Assembly (NCBI RefSeq): GCF_964355755.1
Contig: NC_092673.1
Coordinates: 27,283,001 to 27,347,000 of the forward strand
Direction: 5' to 3'
DNA: 64,000 nt
Origin: Antedon mediterranea
Lineage: Eukaryota > Echinodermata > Crinoidea > Comatulida > Antedonidae
The translations under genes and the position numbers were made by a program. Shown in pieces: positions 23,828 to 34,929 of the stretch; within the stretch, counting starts at the first letter, position 1; every line of letters begins with the position of its first letter. A model generated the notes under the pieces. It was not told the origin of the DNA, made no database searches, and saw only the letters and a list, made by a program, of their open reading frames with translations.

Positions 23828-24699
23828 AGAGAGAAATGGCGAACCGACGTCTAAAATCCGAGTGGGTATAAAATCATAACAAACCGTTGAGGGCGGCACA
23901 TTTCCTATGTTTATACACGTGAATCATGGCGTCGTCTAACCAATGTTGTTGCTGTAACGCTCATAATTCTTTTTCTATTTGTGTATTTAGTCATCCATCA
24001 TTCACAATCATATTCCTAAAAATATCTCATATCTATCTGTAGGTCTACATTAGACTAGGCCTATAGTATTATAGTAGAATGGTCTTATCAAGTATTCATT
24101 ACTGGCGGTAGCCCCCCGGCAGGAAGCTTCACTAGCCACATAACAAAATGGCAGTTGTCAAGCTGAAACTAAATGCTAGGCCTACGTCTACTAGAGATGC
24201 TCTATTTAGTCTTACTACCTAGCTAGGAGAAGCCTAGCAGCACCCTAGCTAAAGTAGTAGTAGTACAGTATGCAATAAATAAAGAATTTCCAATGTTATT
24301 ATTATTATTATAATAACCGATAATCCGTGCTAGGCTCGCTCGAGTAGGCCTGCTCGAGTAGGCCTGCTCGAGTAGGCCTACTCGAGGTCAACACAGCATC
24401 AGCGAAACTATCTAGGGCCTAGAGCTGGGTACAGTATATAACAAAAATGCGTCTTAATTCAATCCAAATTGAAATAAAATATGTTAAGATTTGCCCATAT
24501 AACATTAAAATTGTTAAGGGTGTTGCAAAAAAAAAAGATACTGCTATTATGTGTGTTTTAAACGTTCTTTTCTAACTACCTTTTTAACTCAACCCATCGG
24601 AATTTCCCATACAAAAACATGTGGCGAAATGGTTTGTTTACAATCTATACCCACTCGGTGAAATTTGAGTGACGTCATCGCGGTTCACCATTTCTCTCT
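23828..24699. mobile_element. 872-bp TIR element nested in the inverted repeat
   Basis: Starts AGAGAGAAATGGCGAACCG and ends CGGTTCACCATTTCTCTCT. The imperfect inverted termini extend ~50-60 bp and include CGAGTGGGTATA and its complement. The empty site is preserved in the other arm at ~23,250-23,270; comparison gives a possible AT duplication (23826-23827 and 24700-24701), though a TA-ended element without duplication fits equally well. The interior has TAGGCCTA words and a short 14-bp tandem, with no transposase frame. TGACGTCA occurs near the right terminus. Superfamily unassigned. Confidence 0.8.
24338..24386. repeat. 14-bp short tandem, ~3.5 copies
   Basis: GCTCGAGTAGGCCT is repeated about three and a half times inside the 872-bp element, combining an XhoI-like CTCGAG palindrome with the AGGCCT word common in the non-satellite parts of this window. 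Confidence 0.85.
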
Positions 24700-24860
24700 A
24701 TTATAATTCATAAAGTTTATATATGAATGAAGCAACGACTTTTTTAATTACGAAATAAATAGGCCCAATGGTCACATCTAGCTGGTAGGCCTACTAGTAT
24801 TATTAGGCATGTAGGCCGGCTAGTTCGCCGTGCCGCAGCTATTAAAATGATCCATCGCTG

Positions 24861-25023
24861 TAAAGCTTGGTTCCCACTAGAACGTAACGCAAGGACGTAA
24901 ACGCAACGCAAGCGTTTTAACCAATGACAAGCGAAGTTATAGACAGTTAGCAATTGTGATTGGTCAATTCACTTGCGTTGCGTTACGTCCTTGTGTTGCG
25001 TCGCTAGTGGGAACCACGCTTTA
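24861..25023. mobile_element. 163-bp MITE with TAAAGCKTGGTTCCCACTAG termini
   Basis: Left end TAAAGCTTGGTTCCCACTAG; right-end reverse complement TAAAGCGTGGTTCCCACTAG. The inverted similarity continues through ACGCAAGGACGTAA and AACGCAACGCAAG for about 55 bp, leaving a ~55-bp centre. A partial copy (one terminus only) sits at 23043-23105, where it was carried by the inverted repeat. No clear target duplication was identified. Confidence 0.7.
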
Positions 25024-26270
25024 GTCTGTTGTAGACAAAAATAGAGTCGCCGATTACCTCGCTCTGGGCATGCGCAATAGCGTGTCGGATTCCCTAACGC
25101 TGGGCAGTTGAGTTACGGTGCCGGAATCCTATAACCACGGCGTAAATATTAATACAGTGTTGCAATATTATTTACATAAATTTAATTGATTGCATATTTT
25201 ACGTGTAAGTGTGAAATGATGTTCTGAATTGAATTTTTGTTTATGTACAGTATGATTTTTGAACAATGTGTTAAAGATATAATTGAACTGAACAATTTTT
25301 TTTTTAAATGTTTTGTTGAATATGCCGTCACTGTAGAGTTGTTCACTTTGACCAAAAAATTAGATTTTAAAAAATGCATTTGTACCTGAAAAGGACAATT
25401 TAAACAAACAATTGGTTTTTGGTTAAATATACTGTTTATTTTGTATTTTTGTTAAGTGAAATCTTTATTGTTTTTGTTTTGTTCTACGGCAAGTGAATAT
25501 CTAAATTGTTAAAATTGCAAAATGGCAAGGTATTCAAAGTATGATTGTATTAATCTTCATTGTTCATGTTTTTTGGGGACAATAAATCTTTCAATTAATT
25601 TTTTACTGTATTATTTTTGTTTAAAACTACAGTAACTTAATTGAATTTGTTTCAGGTTTGGAAAAATAATATTGCCACACTTTTGGAAACCATAGGACAA
25701 TGTCAACACAGGAATCGAGGCAACTGTTTATTGACTAATCGGAACAATGCAATTACAGTAATGTGTTATTGCCATCATTTGGACTTCTGCAACATTAGCA
25801 CAAGGCACCTGTGACGTGTGTTGTATTTATTGTGTTTTACTGTAATCAGCCAATATTTATAGTTATTCAATCATGTTAGTTGGCAAACATATTACAAACT
25901 GGTTATTAGTATATTTTTTATACTTAACATTGGTACCTGAGAACTGTCAGTGAGGATGTACATTATTTGATTGTTGCTTGGATTTTGCCTGATGATTTGA
26001 TAACACCTGAATAAATGTTATTTTATGTTTTTATAGAAATTAAAGATTAGTGAGATATACAGTATTTATAAAATGTCTCTATTGATGGATTCTGCGACGT
26101 AACAGTAAACTTTACTACCAACTACTTTAAAACCGTTGATTCAAATTGGATATAGTAATTCAACAAATCAATTACCATTGAAAATATGCCAGATTTCAGC
26201 TTGATTTATTTTGGTTGTGTTACTATAAGCTGTTCTTCTAATAACTAAACCATTGCTGTGTTAAATTAAT
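25024..26270. other. Right core of the 8.1-kb element; no gene seen
   Basis: AT-rich sequence without clear internal repeats. It contains an AATAAA at ~25,580 and a TTTGTTTCAG that resembles a splice acceptor at ~25,646, but no open frame follows either of them. It is best described as element interior of unknown origin, possibly captured host DNA. Confidence 0.5.
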
Positions 26271-26640
26271 GTTGATAATTTCTATGTTGAATCAACGGTA
26301 AAAATGTGTTTACACTGAATCAACGTTGATCTGTATACGTTGATTAAACGTTATTTTTTCTACCTTGAATTTGGTTGATTACTCTACAATGGATCAACGT
26401 TGATATTTTTTTAAATTTAAACTTTAATTCAACAGTTTTTCAGCGTTATTTCAACGTTTGCGGATAATGTTGAATTAACTTTAATATTTCAACATTGAAT
26501 CAACGTTGATAATTTCAACGTTAAATCTATGTTGAAATTTACGTTGATGAAAATTTTCATTTCAACTTAATTATTACGTTGTTTCAACGTTAATAATTTC
26601 AACATTGAATCAACGTTGATAATCTATGTTGAATCAACGT
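26271..26640. repeat. Degenerate CAACGTTGA repeats
   Basis: Irregular copies of TCAACGTTGA and related words lead into the regular 112-bp array. They look like the decayed outer copies of that array, mirroring the fading of the 61-bp array on the left side. Confidence 0.7.
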
Positions 26641-27260
26641 TGACATTTTTGTTGAGGCAAACTTTCATTTTCAACCATTTTTTCAACGTTATTTCAACGT
26701 TACTTATTTTAACGTTGTTTCAACGTTGATAATTTCTATGTTGATTCAACGTTGACATTTACGTTGAGGGAAACTTTCATTTTCAACCATTTTTTCAACG
26801 TTATTTTAACGTTACCTATTTTAACGTTGTTTCAACGTTGATAATTTCTATGTTGATTCAACGTTGACATTTACGTTGAGGCAAACTTTCATTTTCAACC
26901 ATTTTTTCAACGTTATTTCAACGTTACCTATTTTAACGTTGTTTCAACGTTGATAATTTCTATGTTGATTCAACGTTGACATTTAAGTTGAGGCAAACTT
27001 TCATTTTCAACCATTTTTTCAACGTTAATTCAACGTTACTTATTTTAACGTTGTTTCAACGTTGATAATTTCTATGTTGATTAAACGTTGACATTTACGT
27101 TGAGGCAAACTTTCATTTTCAACCATTTTTTAAACGTTATTTCAACGTTACTTATTTTAACGTTGTTTCAACGTTGATAATTTCTATGTTGATTCAACGT
27201 TGACATTTACGTTGAGGCAAACTTTCATTTTCAACCACTTTTTCAACGTTATTTCAACGT
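26641..27260. repeat. 112-bp minisatellite, ~6 copies
   Basis: The landmark ACGTTGAGG(C) recurs at 26761, 26873, 26985 (as AAGTTGAGGC), 27097 and 27209, exactly 112 bp apart, with a further diverged copy near 26649. The unit carries several AACGTT palindromes, CAACCATTTTTTCAACGTTA and TTGATAATTTCTATGTTGAT. It differs in period from the left array but uses the same AACGTTGA word. Confidence 0.9.
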
Positions 27261-28293
27261 TTGCAGATAACGTTGAATTAACGTTAATTCAACCAATTTT
27301 TGCCCACTGGGTATGTACTGTATACGTACTACATACAGTGCACAATAGGTGCAAATAAGTGACCAAAGTTATTGACGCTTTTGCACATGATGACGTCATA
27401 AACATTTTAAAAATGGTGAATCATGCGAAAGATAATTGATTGACCTAGACAATATATAAAAATGGAGGGAAATGGAATACGGATAAGTGGAGATGCGCTC
27501 TATTAAATGTGATGAGCTATGCGAAAAAGACAAAAATCCTATATTTTATATTCGAGTGGCCATACGATGACGTCACAATGTCCGGTTAGCCATATCGATG
27601 CATGATTTGATATCTACCACTCATCACCTTTCAGAATCTGAAATTTTAAAAATGTTCACCACGGAATTTAGAATCTATGACTTTTTAAAGAAAGGCATAA
27701 TTTTCACGAATTTTTGAACTTTTTCATCAAAAACGCGCGCAAATTGTTCAATTCGACGTGCTTGTATGACGTAATTTTAAGTCGAAATTGATTGAAAATT
27801 GGTAAATTTACTAGAAAAGGCCGAAAAAACAAAAATCAAGCAAAAAAAAGATGTTTTTGCGCCACGTGCGTACGCGCGCGTAAAAAAATTGCGCACGCGT
27901 GGGAATTTTTGACATGCTCAAAATGACATGAAACGCATAGAAAGTTGATTAGAAGTTGATTTTTCGCACCCTAAAATTTTAAACGCGCGTGCGCGCCTAA
28001 CTTTTTGTGAAACATGCTATTTTTAATCCATAGAAAGTTTGCGCTTGATATGACTTAAATTTTCACAAAGTGTCAAAACAAAATTATGTTTGGTTTTTAG
28101 TCTATGATCAATCATTGAAATTCATAAAATCGCGCGTAAGTCACGTTGCGCAACTCTGACGTCATTCAAAAATAGGAGGTGCACAAGTTCACGTAAATGT
28201 CGATATGTTGACAAAGTTACAATATGTTCTGTTTACACGTTTTAGAGAAACGCGACGCACAAAAATGACAGAAAGAAAGAAGTATAATACAGA

Positions 28294-29437
28294 CTAGATT
28301 TGAACTCGTCACTACGGACGAGTTAGGTTATCCGCAGTCCTAAAGCCACGTGCACGTCATACGTTGGAATAATGCGCGCAGAAAAATGATTATGCCATTG
28401 AAAAAATGTGAGTGCGCTCTCTATTTTGTGTCACGTCAAAGTGTATACGGTATACGCTATATACCGTATACGTACTACATACAGTTCAGAATAGGTGAAA
28501 ATAAGTGACCAAAGTTATTGACGCTTTTGCACATGATGACGTCATAACAATTTTTAAAATGGTGAATCATGCGAAAGATAATTGATTGACATAGACAATA
28601 TAAAGAAATGGAGGGCAATGGAATACGGATAAGTGGAGATGCGCTCTATTAAATGTGATGAGCTATACGAAAGAGAAAAAAATCCTATATTTTATATTCG
28701 AGTGGCCATACGATGACGTCACAATGTCCTGATAGCCATATTGATACATGATTCGATATCTACAACTCATCTACTACCAGAATATGTAATTATAAAAAAG
28801 TTTACCACGTAGTTTAGAATCTATGACTGTTTAAAAAAAGGCATAATTTTGACAAATTTTTGGACTTTTTCATCAAAATTGCGCGCAAATTGTTTAATTC
28901 TACGTGCTCGTATGACGAGATTTTAAGGCAAAATTGATTGAAAATTGGTAAATATATTATAAAAGACAGAAAAAACAAAAATCAAGCAAAAAAAAGATGT
29001 TTTTGCGCTACGTGCGCACGGGCGCGTAAAAAAAGTGCGCACGCGTGGGAATTTTTGAAATGCTCAAAATGACATGAAACGCGTAGAAAGTTGATTAGAA
29101 ATTGATTTTTCGCAATTTGAAATTTTAAACGCGCGTGCGCGCGTAACTTTTTCTAGAACATGCCATTTTCTCTCCATAGAAAGTTAGCGCATAATATGAC
29201 TTAAATTTTCACCAAGTTTCTATACAAAATGATTTTTAGTTTTTATTCTATGATCAATCATTGAAATTCATAAAATCGCGCGTAACTTATGCTGCGCGAC
29301 TCAAAATTCATAAAAAAAAGTTTCTTGCACATCTACAGCTAAAGGGCAATCTTTTCACAAAGTTATACAACTTTATGTTAGCCAGAATTAGAGATACGCA
29401 GCGAACAAAATTCGTGGAAAGAAAGAAGAATATAGAA
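28294..29437 (+). repeat. U13: C-type unit (1,144 bp)
   Basis: Start CTAGATTTG, stem AACTCGTC/GACGAGTT with a 6-base loop (ACTACG), then AGGTTATCCGCAG. It lacks the first internal subrepeat of A units: AATAGGTGAAAATAAGTGACC leads straight to the ACATGATGACGTCATAAC block. No hairpin cassette. It ends GGAAAGAAAGAAGAATATAGAA. Confidence 0.9.
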
Positions 29438-30591
29438 CTAGATTTGAACTCGTCACTACGGACGAGTTAGGTTATCCGCAGCCCAAAAGCCACGTGTACG
29501 TCATACGTTCGAATATTGCGCGCAGAAAAACGATTATGCCATTGAAAAAATGTTAGTGCGCTCTCTATTTTACGTCACGTCTGAGTATATACGGTATACA
29601 CTATATATTGTATACGTACTAAAGACAGTGCAGAATAGGTGAAAATAAGTTATTGACGCTTTTGGACATGATGACGTCATAACAATTTAAATATTTTTAA
29701 CTCATGCGAAAGATAATTGATTGACCTAGACAATATAAAAAAATTGAGTGAAATGGAATACGGATAAGTAGAGATGCGCTCTATTAAATTTGACGAGCTA
29801 TGACGAAAGAGAACAAAATCCTATTTTTATATTTGGGTGGCCATACGATGACGTCGCAATGTCCGGTTAGCAATATCAATGCATGATTCTATATCTACAA
29901 CTCATCAAATTCCAGAATATGTAATTTTAAAAAAGTTCACCACGTAGTTTAGAATTTATGACTGTTTAAAAAAATGTCAAATTTTGACGAATTTTTGAAG
30001 TTTTTCTTCAAAAACGTGCATAAATTGTTCAATTCTACGTGCTCGTATGACGTGATTTTAAGTCGAAATTGATTGAAAATTGATAAATTTACTAGAAAAG
30101 GCTGAAATAACAAAAATCAAGCAAAAAAAATACGTTTTTGCGCTACGTGCGCACGCGCGCGTAAAAAAATTGCGAACGCGTGGAAATTTTTGAAATGCTC
30201 AAAATGACATGAAACGCGTAGAAAGTTGATTAGAAATTGAATTTTCGCATTTTGAAATTTTAAACGCGCGTGCGCGCGTAACTTTCTGTCAAACATGCCA
30301 TTTTTAATCCATAGAAAGTTTGAGCATGTTATGACTTAAATTTTCACCAAGTTTCAATACAAAATGACTTTTAGTTTTTATTCTATGATCAATCATTGAA
30401 ATTCATAAAATTGCGCGTAACTTACGCTGCGCAACTCGAAATTCAAAAAAAAAAGTTTCTTGCACATCTACAGCTACAGGGCTATCTTTTGACAAAGTTA
30501 TACAATCATATGTTGGCCAGAATTAGAGATACGCTGCGAACAAAAATCGTGGAAAGAAAGAAGAAAATAGAAGAAAAAAGAGAAAGAGAAA
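29438..30591 (+). repeat. U14: C-type unit (1,154 bp)
   Basis: Same plan as U13 with the ACTACG loop. The 3' segment carries GCGCGTAACTTATGCTGCGCGA, a variant closer to the D family (ACTTACGCT) than to A (AGTCACGTT). The tail has purine-rich GAAAGAAAG with no cassette. Confidence 0.9.
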
Positions 30592-31743
30592 CTAGATTTG
30601 AACTCGTCACTACGGACGAGTTAGGTTATCCGCAGCGCAAAAGCCACGCGCATGACACATAAGTTAGAATATTGCGCGCAGAAAAACGATTATGCCATTG
30701 AAAAAAATGTTAGTGAGCCCTCTATTTTGTGTCACGTCTAAGTATATACGGTATACGCTATATACTGTATACGTACTAAATACAGTGCAGAATAGGTGAA
30801 AATAAGTGACCAAAGTTATTGACGCTTTTGCAAATGATGACGTCATAACAATCTTAAAAATTGTTAACCATGCGAAAGATAATTGATTGACCTAGACAAT
30901 ATAACAAAATGGGGGGAAATGGAATACGAATAAGTAGAGATGCGCTCTATTAAATGTGATGAGCTATGCGAAAGAGACAAAAATCCTATATTTTATATTC
31001 CAGTGGCCATACAATGACGTCACAATGTCCGGTTAGCCATATGGATGCATGATTTGATATCTACAACTCATCTACTTCCAGAATCTGAAATTTTAAAAAT
31101 GTTCACCACGGAGTTTAGAATCTATGACTTTTTAAAGAAAGGCATAATTTTCACGAATTTTTGAACTTTTTCATCAAAAACACGCGCAAATTTTTCAATT
31201 CTACGTGCTCGTATGACGTGATTTTAAGTCCAAATTGTTTGAAAGTTGGTAAATTTACTAGAAAAGGCTGGAAAAACAAAAATCAAACAAAAAAAAGATG
31301 TTTTTGCGCTACGTGCGCACGCGCGCGTAAAAAAATTGCGCATGCCTGGGAATTTTTGAAATGCTCAAAATGACATGAAACGCGTAGAAAGTTGATTAGA
31401 AGTTGATTTTTTGCATTTTGAAATTTTAAACGCGCGTGCGCGCGTAACCTCCTGTGAAACATGCCATTTTTAATCCATAGAAAGTTTGCGCTTGATATGA
31501 CTTAAATGTTCACCAAGTTTCAATACAAAATGACTTTCGGTTTTTAATCTATGATCAATCATTTAAATTCATAAAACCGCGCGTAACTTACGCTGCGCAA
31601 CTCAAAATTCATAAAAAAAAATTTCTTGCACATCTACAGCTACAGGGCAATCTTTTGACAAAGTTATACAATCATATGTTTGCCAGAGTTAGAGATACGC
31701 TGCGAACAAAATTCGTGGAAAGAAAGAAGAACATAGAAAAAAA

Positions 31744-31774
<31 letters not shown>

Positions 31775-31880
31775 GATCCTGACAATAACAAGGGGTTATC
31801 CGCCAAGTGCGGATAACCAAAAAAAAGATCCTGACAATAACAAGAGGTTATCCGCCAAGTGCGGATAACCAAAAAAAAAA
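30592..31880 (+). repeat. U15: C-type unit with two cassettes (1,289 bp)
   Basis: C start with the ACTACG loop and the C deletion. After the GAAAGAAAGAAG tail comes an A-rich stretch at about 31737-31775 and two cassettes (31794-31818 and 31846-31870), both with GGTTATCCGC/GCGGATAACC arms, matching the GGTTATCCGC of C starts. The leader is GATCCTGACAATAACAAGRG. Confidence 0.9.
31794..31870. repeat. Two end hairpin cassettes of U15
   Basis: Both have GGTTATCCGC/GCGGATAACC arms and loop CAAGT. These are the A-type CAAGT hairpin with both outermost bases changed together (A-T to G-C), preserving the pair. Confidence 0.92.
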
Positions 31881-33404
31881 CTAGACATGAAACTCGTCAC
31901 TTTGACGAGTTAGTTATCCGCACGACAAACGCCACATGCACGTCATACATTGGACACAGAAAAAGATTATGGCATATTGACATGATCTGAAGAGTATAAT
32001 ATGTTGTTAGTGCTAAATGCTGTATATTTTGTGTCATATACTATTTACAGTATACATAGTATAATCTGTATACATATTAATACAGTGTAGGATAGGCGAA
32101 ATTACGGGTCCCGTCATTTATTCCAATTTTTAACATGGTGACGGTATGAAAATGAAACACTGATATAGCAATTTCGGAAGGAAATTATCTCAGCAACAAC
32201 ATATTAACGTGTAGAAGAAATTTTAATACGTAAAATATTAATGCGCGCTCTTTTAAATGTAATAAACTATGACGCAAAATATGAAAATACGACTTTTTTT
32301 ATTTAACTGGCCATATGATGACGTCACAACATCCGATTTACCAAATGTTTACATGATTTTGTATCTACAATCCAATATCTTCCAGAAAACGTTTTAATCG
32401 TGATTATCACATTTTATTCTTACGAGCTATAACAGATTAAAATTTTCTGTAAAGATGAAATTAATGCCACATGTAATTAAAATTTTTAGGCATGATGACG
32501 TCATAATAATTAAAATATTTTTAACTCATGCGAAAGATAGTTGATTGACCTAGACAATATCAAAATCGGGGTGAAAATGGAAAATGGATAAGTGGAGATG
32601 CGCTCTATTAAATGTGATGAGCTATGACGAAAGATACAAAAATCCTCAATTTTATATTCGCGTGGCCATACGATGACGTTAAAATGTCCGGTTAGCCATA
32701 TTAATACATGATCCGATATCTACAACTCATCAACTTCCGGAATATGTCATCCACAAAAAGTTGACCGTGTAGTTTAGAAATTACGACTGTTTAAAAAAAG
32801 GCATAATTTTGACAAATTTTTGTACTTTTTCATCAAAAACGTGCGCAAATTGTCCAATTCGACGTGCTCGTATGACGTAACTTTAAGTCGAAAGTGTTTA
32901 AAAGTTGGTGAAATTACTATAAAAGGCTGGAAAATTATAAATCACGCGAAAAAAATATGTTTTGAATGCTACGTGCGCACCGCACACGTAAAAATGTGCG
33001 CACGCGTGGGAATTTTTTACATGCTTAAAATGACATGAAACGCGTAGAAAGTTGATTAGAAATTAATTTTGCGCATTTTGAAATTTTAAATGCGCGTGCG
33101 CGCGTAACTTTTTGTAAAACATGCCATTTTTAGTGCACTAACAGTTTGCCCTTGATATGACTTAAATTTCCATAAAGGGTAAAAAAAAAATTACTCTTGG
33201 TTTTTAAGCTATGATCAATCATTAAAAATCATAAAATCGCGCGCAAGTCACGTTGCGCAACTCTGACGTCATTCAAAATAGGAGATGCACAACTTCACGT
33301 AAATGCCCACATGTTGTCAAAGTTATAAAATGTTATGTTTACACATTTTAGAGAAACGTGACTCACAAAAAAATGGGAAAGAAATAAGAAGAATACAGAA
33401 AAAA
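31881..33404 (+). repeat. U16: A-type unit (1,524 bp)
   Basis: A start (CTAGACATGA, AGTTATCCGCACGAC). The body carries the standard pair of subrepeats. A deletion shortens the early region (CATACATTGGACACAG). No cassette. Confidence 0.9.
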
Positions 33405-34929
33405 CTAGACATGAAACTCGTCACTTTGACGAGTTAGTTATCCGCACGACAAACGCCACGTGCACGTCATACTCGTTGGAATTTTGAACACAGAAAAAGA
33501 TAATGGCATTATGACCTGATCTGATCTGAAGAATATGATATGTTGTTAGTGCTGAATTCTGTCAATTTTGTATCATAGTATCAGTATAAACAGTATAATC
33601 TGTATACATATTACATACAGTGTAGAATAGGTGAAATTACGGGACCCGTCATTTATACCATTTTTTAACATGGCGACGGTATCAAAATGAAACACTAAAA
33701 TAACAATTTCGGAAGGATATTATCTCAGCAACAACATATTAACCTGTAGAAGAAATTTGGATACGTGAAATATAGATGCGCGCTCTTTTAAATGTGATGA
33801 ACTATGACGCAAAATATAAAAATACAACTTTTTTTATTCAACTGGCCATATGATGACGTCACTACATCTGATTGGCAAAATGTTTACATGAATTCGTATC
33901 TACAATCCAATAGCTTCCAGAAAACGTTTTAATCGTGATTATCACATTTTATTCTTACGAGCTATAACAGATTAAAATTTACTGTAAAGATGAAATTAAT
34001 GACCCACGTAATTAAAATTTTTAGGCATGATGACGTCATCAAAATTAAAATATGTTTAACTCATGCGAAAAATAGTTGATTGACCTAGACAATGTTAAAA
34101 TCTCGGTGAAAATGGAAGATGGATAAGCGTGATGCGCTCCATTGAATGTGATGAGCAATAACTAAAGAGACAAAAATCCTATATTTTACATTTGTGTGGC
34201 CATATGATGACGTCACAACATCCGTGAAGAAAAAATTCTGCATGAATTCATATCTACAACATAACTGCTTTCATATTAAATTAAAAAAATTAGGGGTAAC
34301 GGTTGATCCTGAGGAGCTATAATAGATTCAAAATAGGCATAATTTTGACAATATTTTGTAACTTTTGCAACTACAACGCACGCAAATGGTCTAAATCAAC
34401 GTGTACGTATGACGTCATTTTAATTTGAAATGATGTTAATCTTTTTAAAAATGACTAGGAAAGGCTGGAAAATCACAATTTAATAGAAAAAAACATGATT
34501 TTCATGCTGCGTGCGCACTGCACGTGTAAAATTGTTCGCGTGCGCGGGAAATTTTGACATGCGCAAAATGTCATGAATGGCGTAAAAAGTTGATTAGAAA
34601 TTAATTTTGCGCATTTTAAAATTTTAAATGCACGTGCGCGCGTAACTTCTTGTAAAACATGCCATTTTTAATCAACAGAAAGATTGCCCTTGATATGACT
34701 TAAATTTTCAGAAATTGTAAAAAAAAAAATTATGCTTGGTTTTTAATCTAAGATCAATCATAAAAAATCATAAAATCGCGCGTAAGTCACATTGCGCAAC
34801 TCTGACGTCATTCAAAATAGGAGGTGCACAACTTCACATAAATGCCCATGTTTTGACAAAGTTATGAAATGTTATGTTTACCCATTTCAGAGAAACGCGT
34901 CTCACAAAAAGGAAGGAAAGAAAGAAGAA
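33405..34929 (+). repeat. U17: A2-type unit, empty-site partner of U33 (1,525 bp)
   Basis: Shares private variants with U33 such as ATACTCGTTGGAATTTTG, AACCTGTAGAAG, GGATATTATCTC and the divergent second subrepeat (CATCCGTGAAGAAAAAATTC). At the place where U33 holds a 933-bp transposon, U17 reads uninterrupted GTATCATAGTATCAGTATAA. No cassette. Confidence 0.9.

Larger units (their letters stand above)
23707..24914 (-). repeat. Right arm of the inverted repeat, interrupted
   Basis: Two blocks (23707-23827 and 24702-24914) together give the reverse complement of the arm at 23043-23394. Sequence continuity across the break (left arm reading TGAATTATAATTACATGAC) fixes the site of the 872-bp insertion precisely. 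Confidence 0.85.
19178..27311. mobile_element. 8,134-bp non-autonomous DNA element, CCCAGTGGGCA termini
   Basis: Terminal inverted repeats are an 11-bp perfect CCCAGTGGGCA at 19178 and TGCCCACTGGG ending at 27311, with weaker symmetry inside. The flanks are TA (19176-19177) and TA (27312-27313). Comparison with empty units U13-U15 (CTATATACTGTATACG-like) supports a 2-bp TA target duplication. Inside are a 61-bp minisatellite at the left, a ~4.7-kb AT-rich core, and a 112-bp minisatellite at the right. No transposase frame is visible. TA duplications are known for Tc1/mariner and ISL2EU groups, but the superfamily is not assigned. Confidence 0.8.
19011..28293 (+). repeat. U12: C-type unit split by an 8.1-kb insertion
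   Basis: The host unit occupies 19011-19177 and 27312-28293, about 1.15 kb once the insert is removed, matching U13-U15. The start is CTAGATTTGAACTCGTCA with the 3-base CTT loop of A units, then CGGGTTATCCGCAG. The 3' ~370 bp (from ~27925) closely matches the 3' end of U30. Confidence 0.85.

Noticed and set aside
22986-24953. Pair of ~70-codon frames (22986-23219 plus, 24744-24953 minus) with similar proteins
   Set aside because: Their similarity comes from the inverted repeat they lie in. They include part of a MITE terminus, so they are not independent evidence of coding.
25560-25700. AATAAA and TTTGTTTCAG read as polyadenylation and splice-acceptor signals of a captured gene
   Set aside because: No open frame of meaningful length adjoins either signal. 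Such words are expected by chance in AT-rich DNA.
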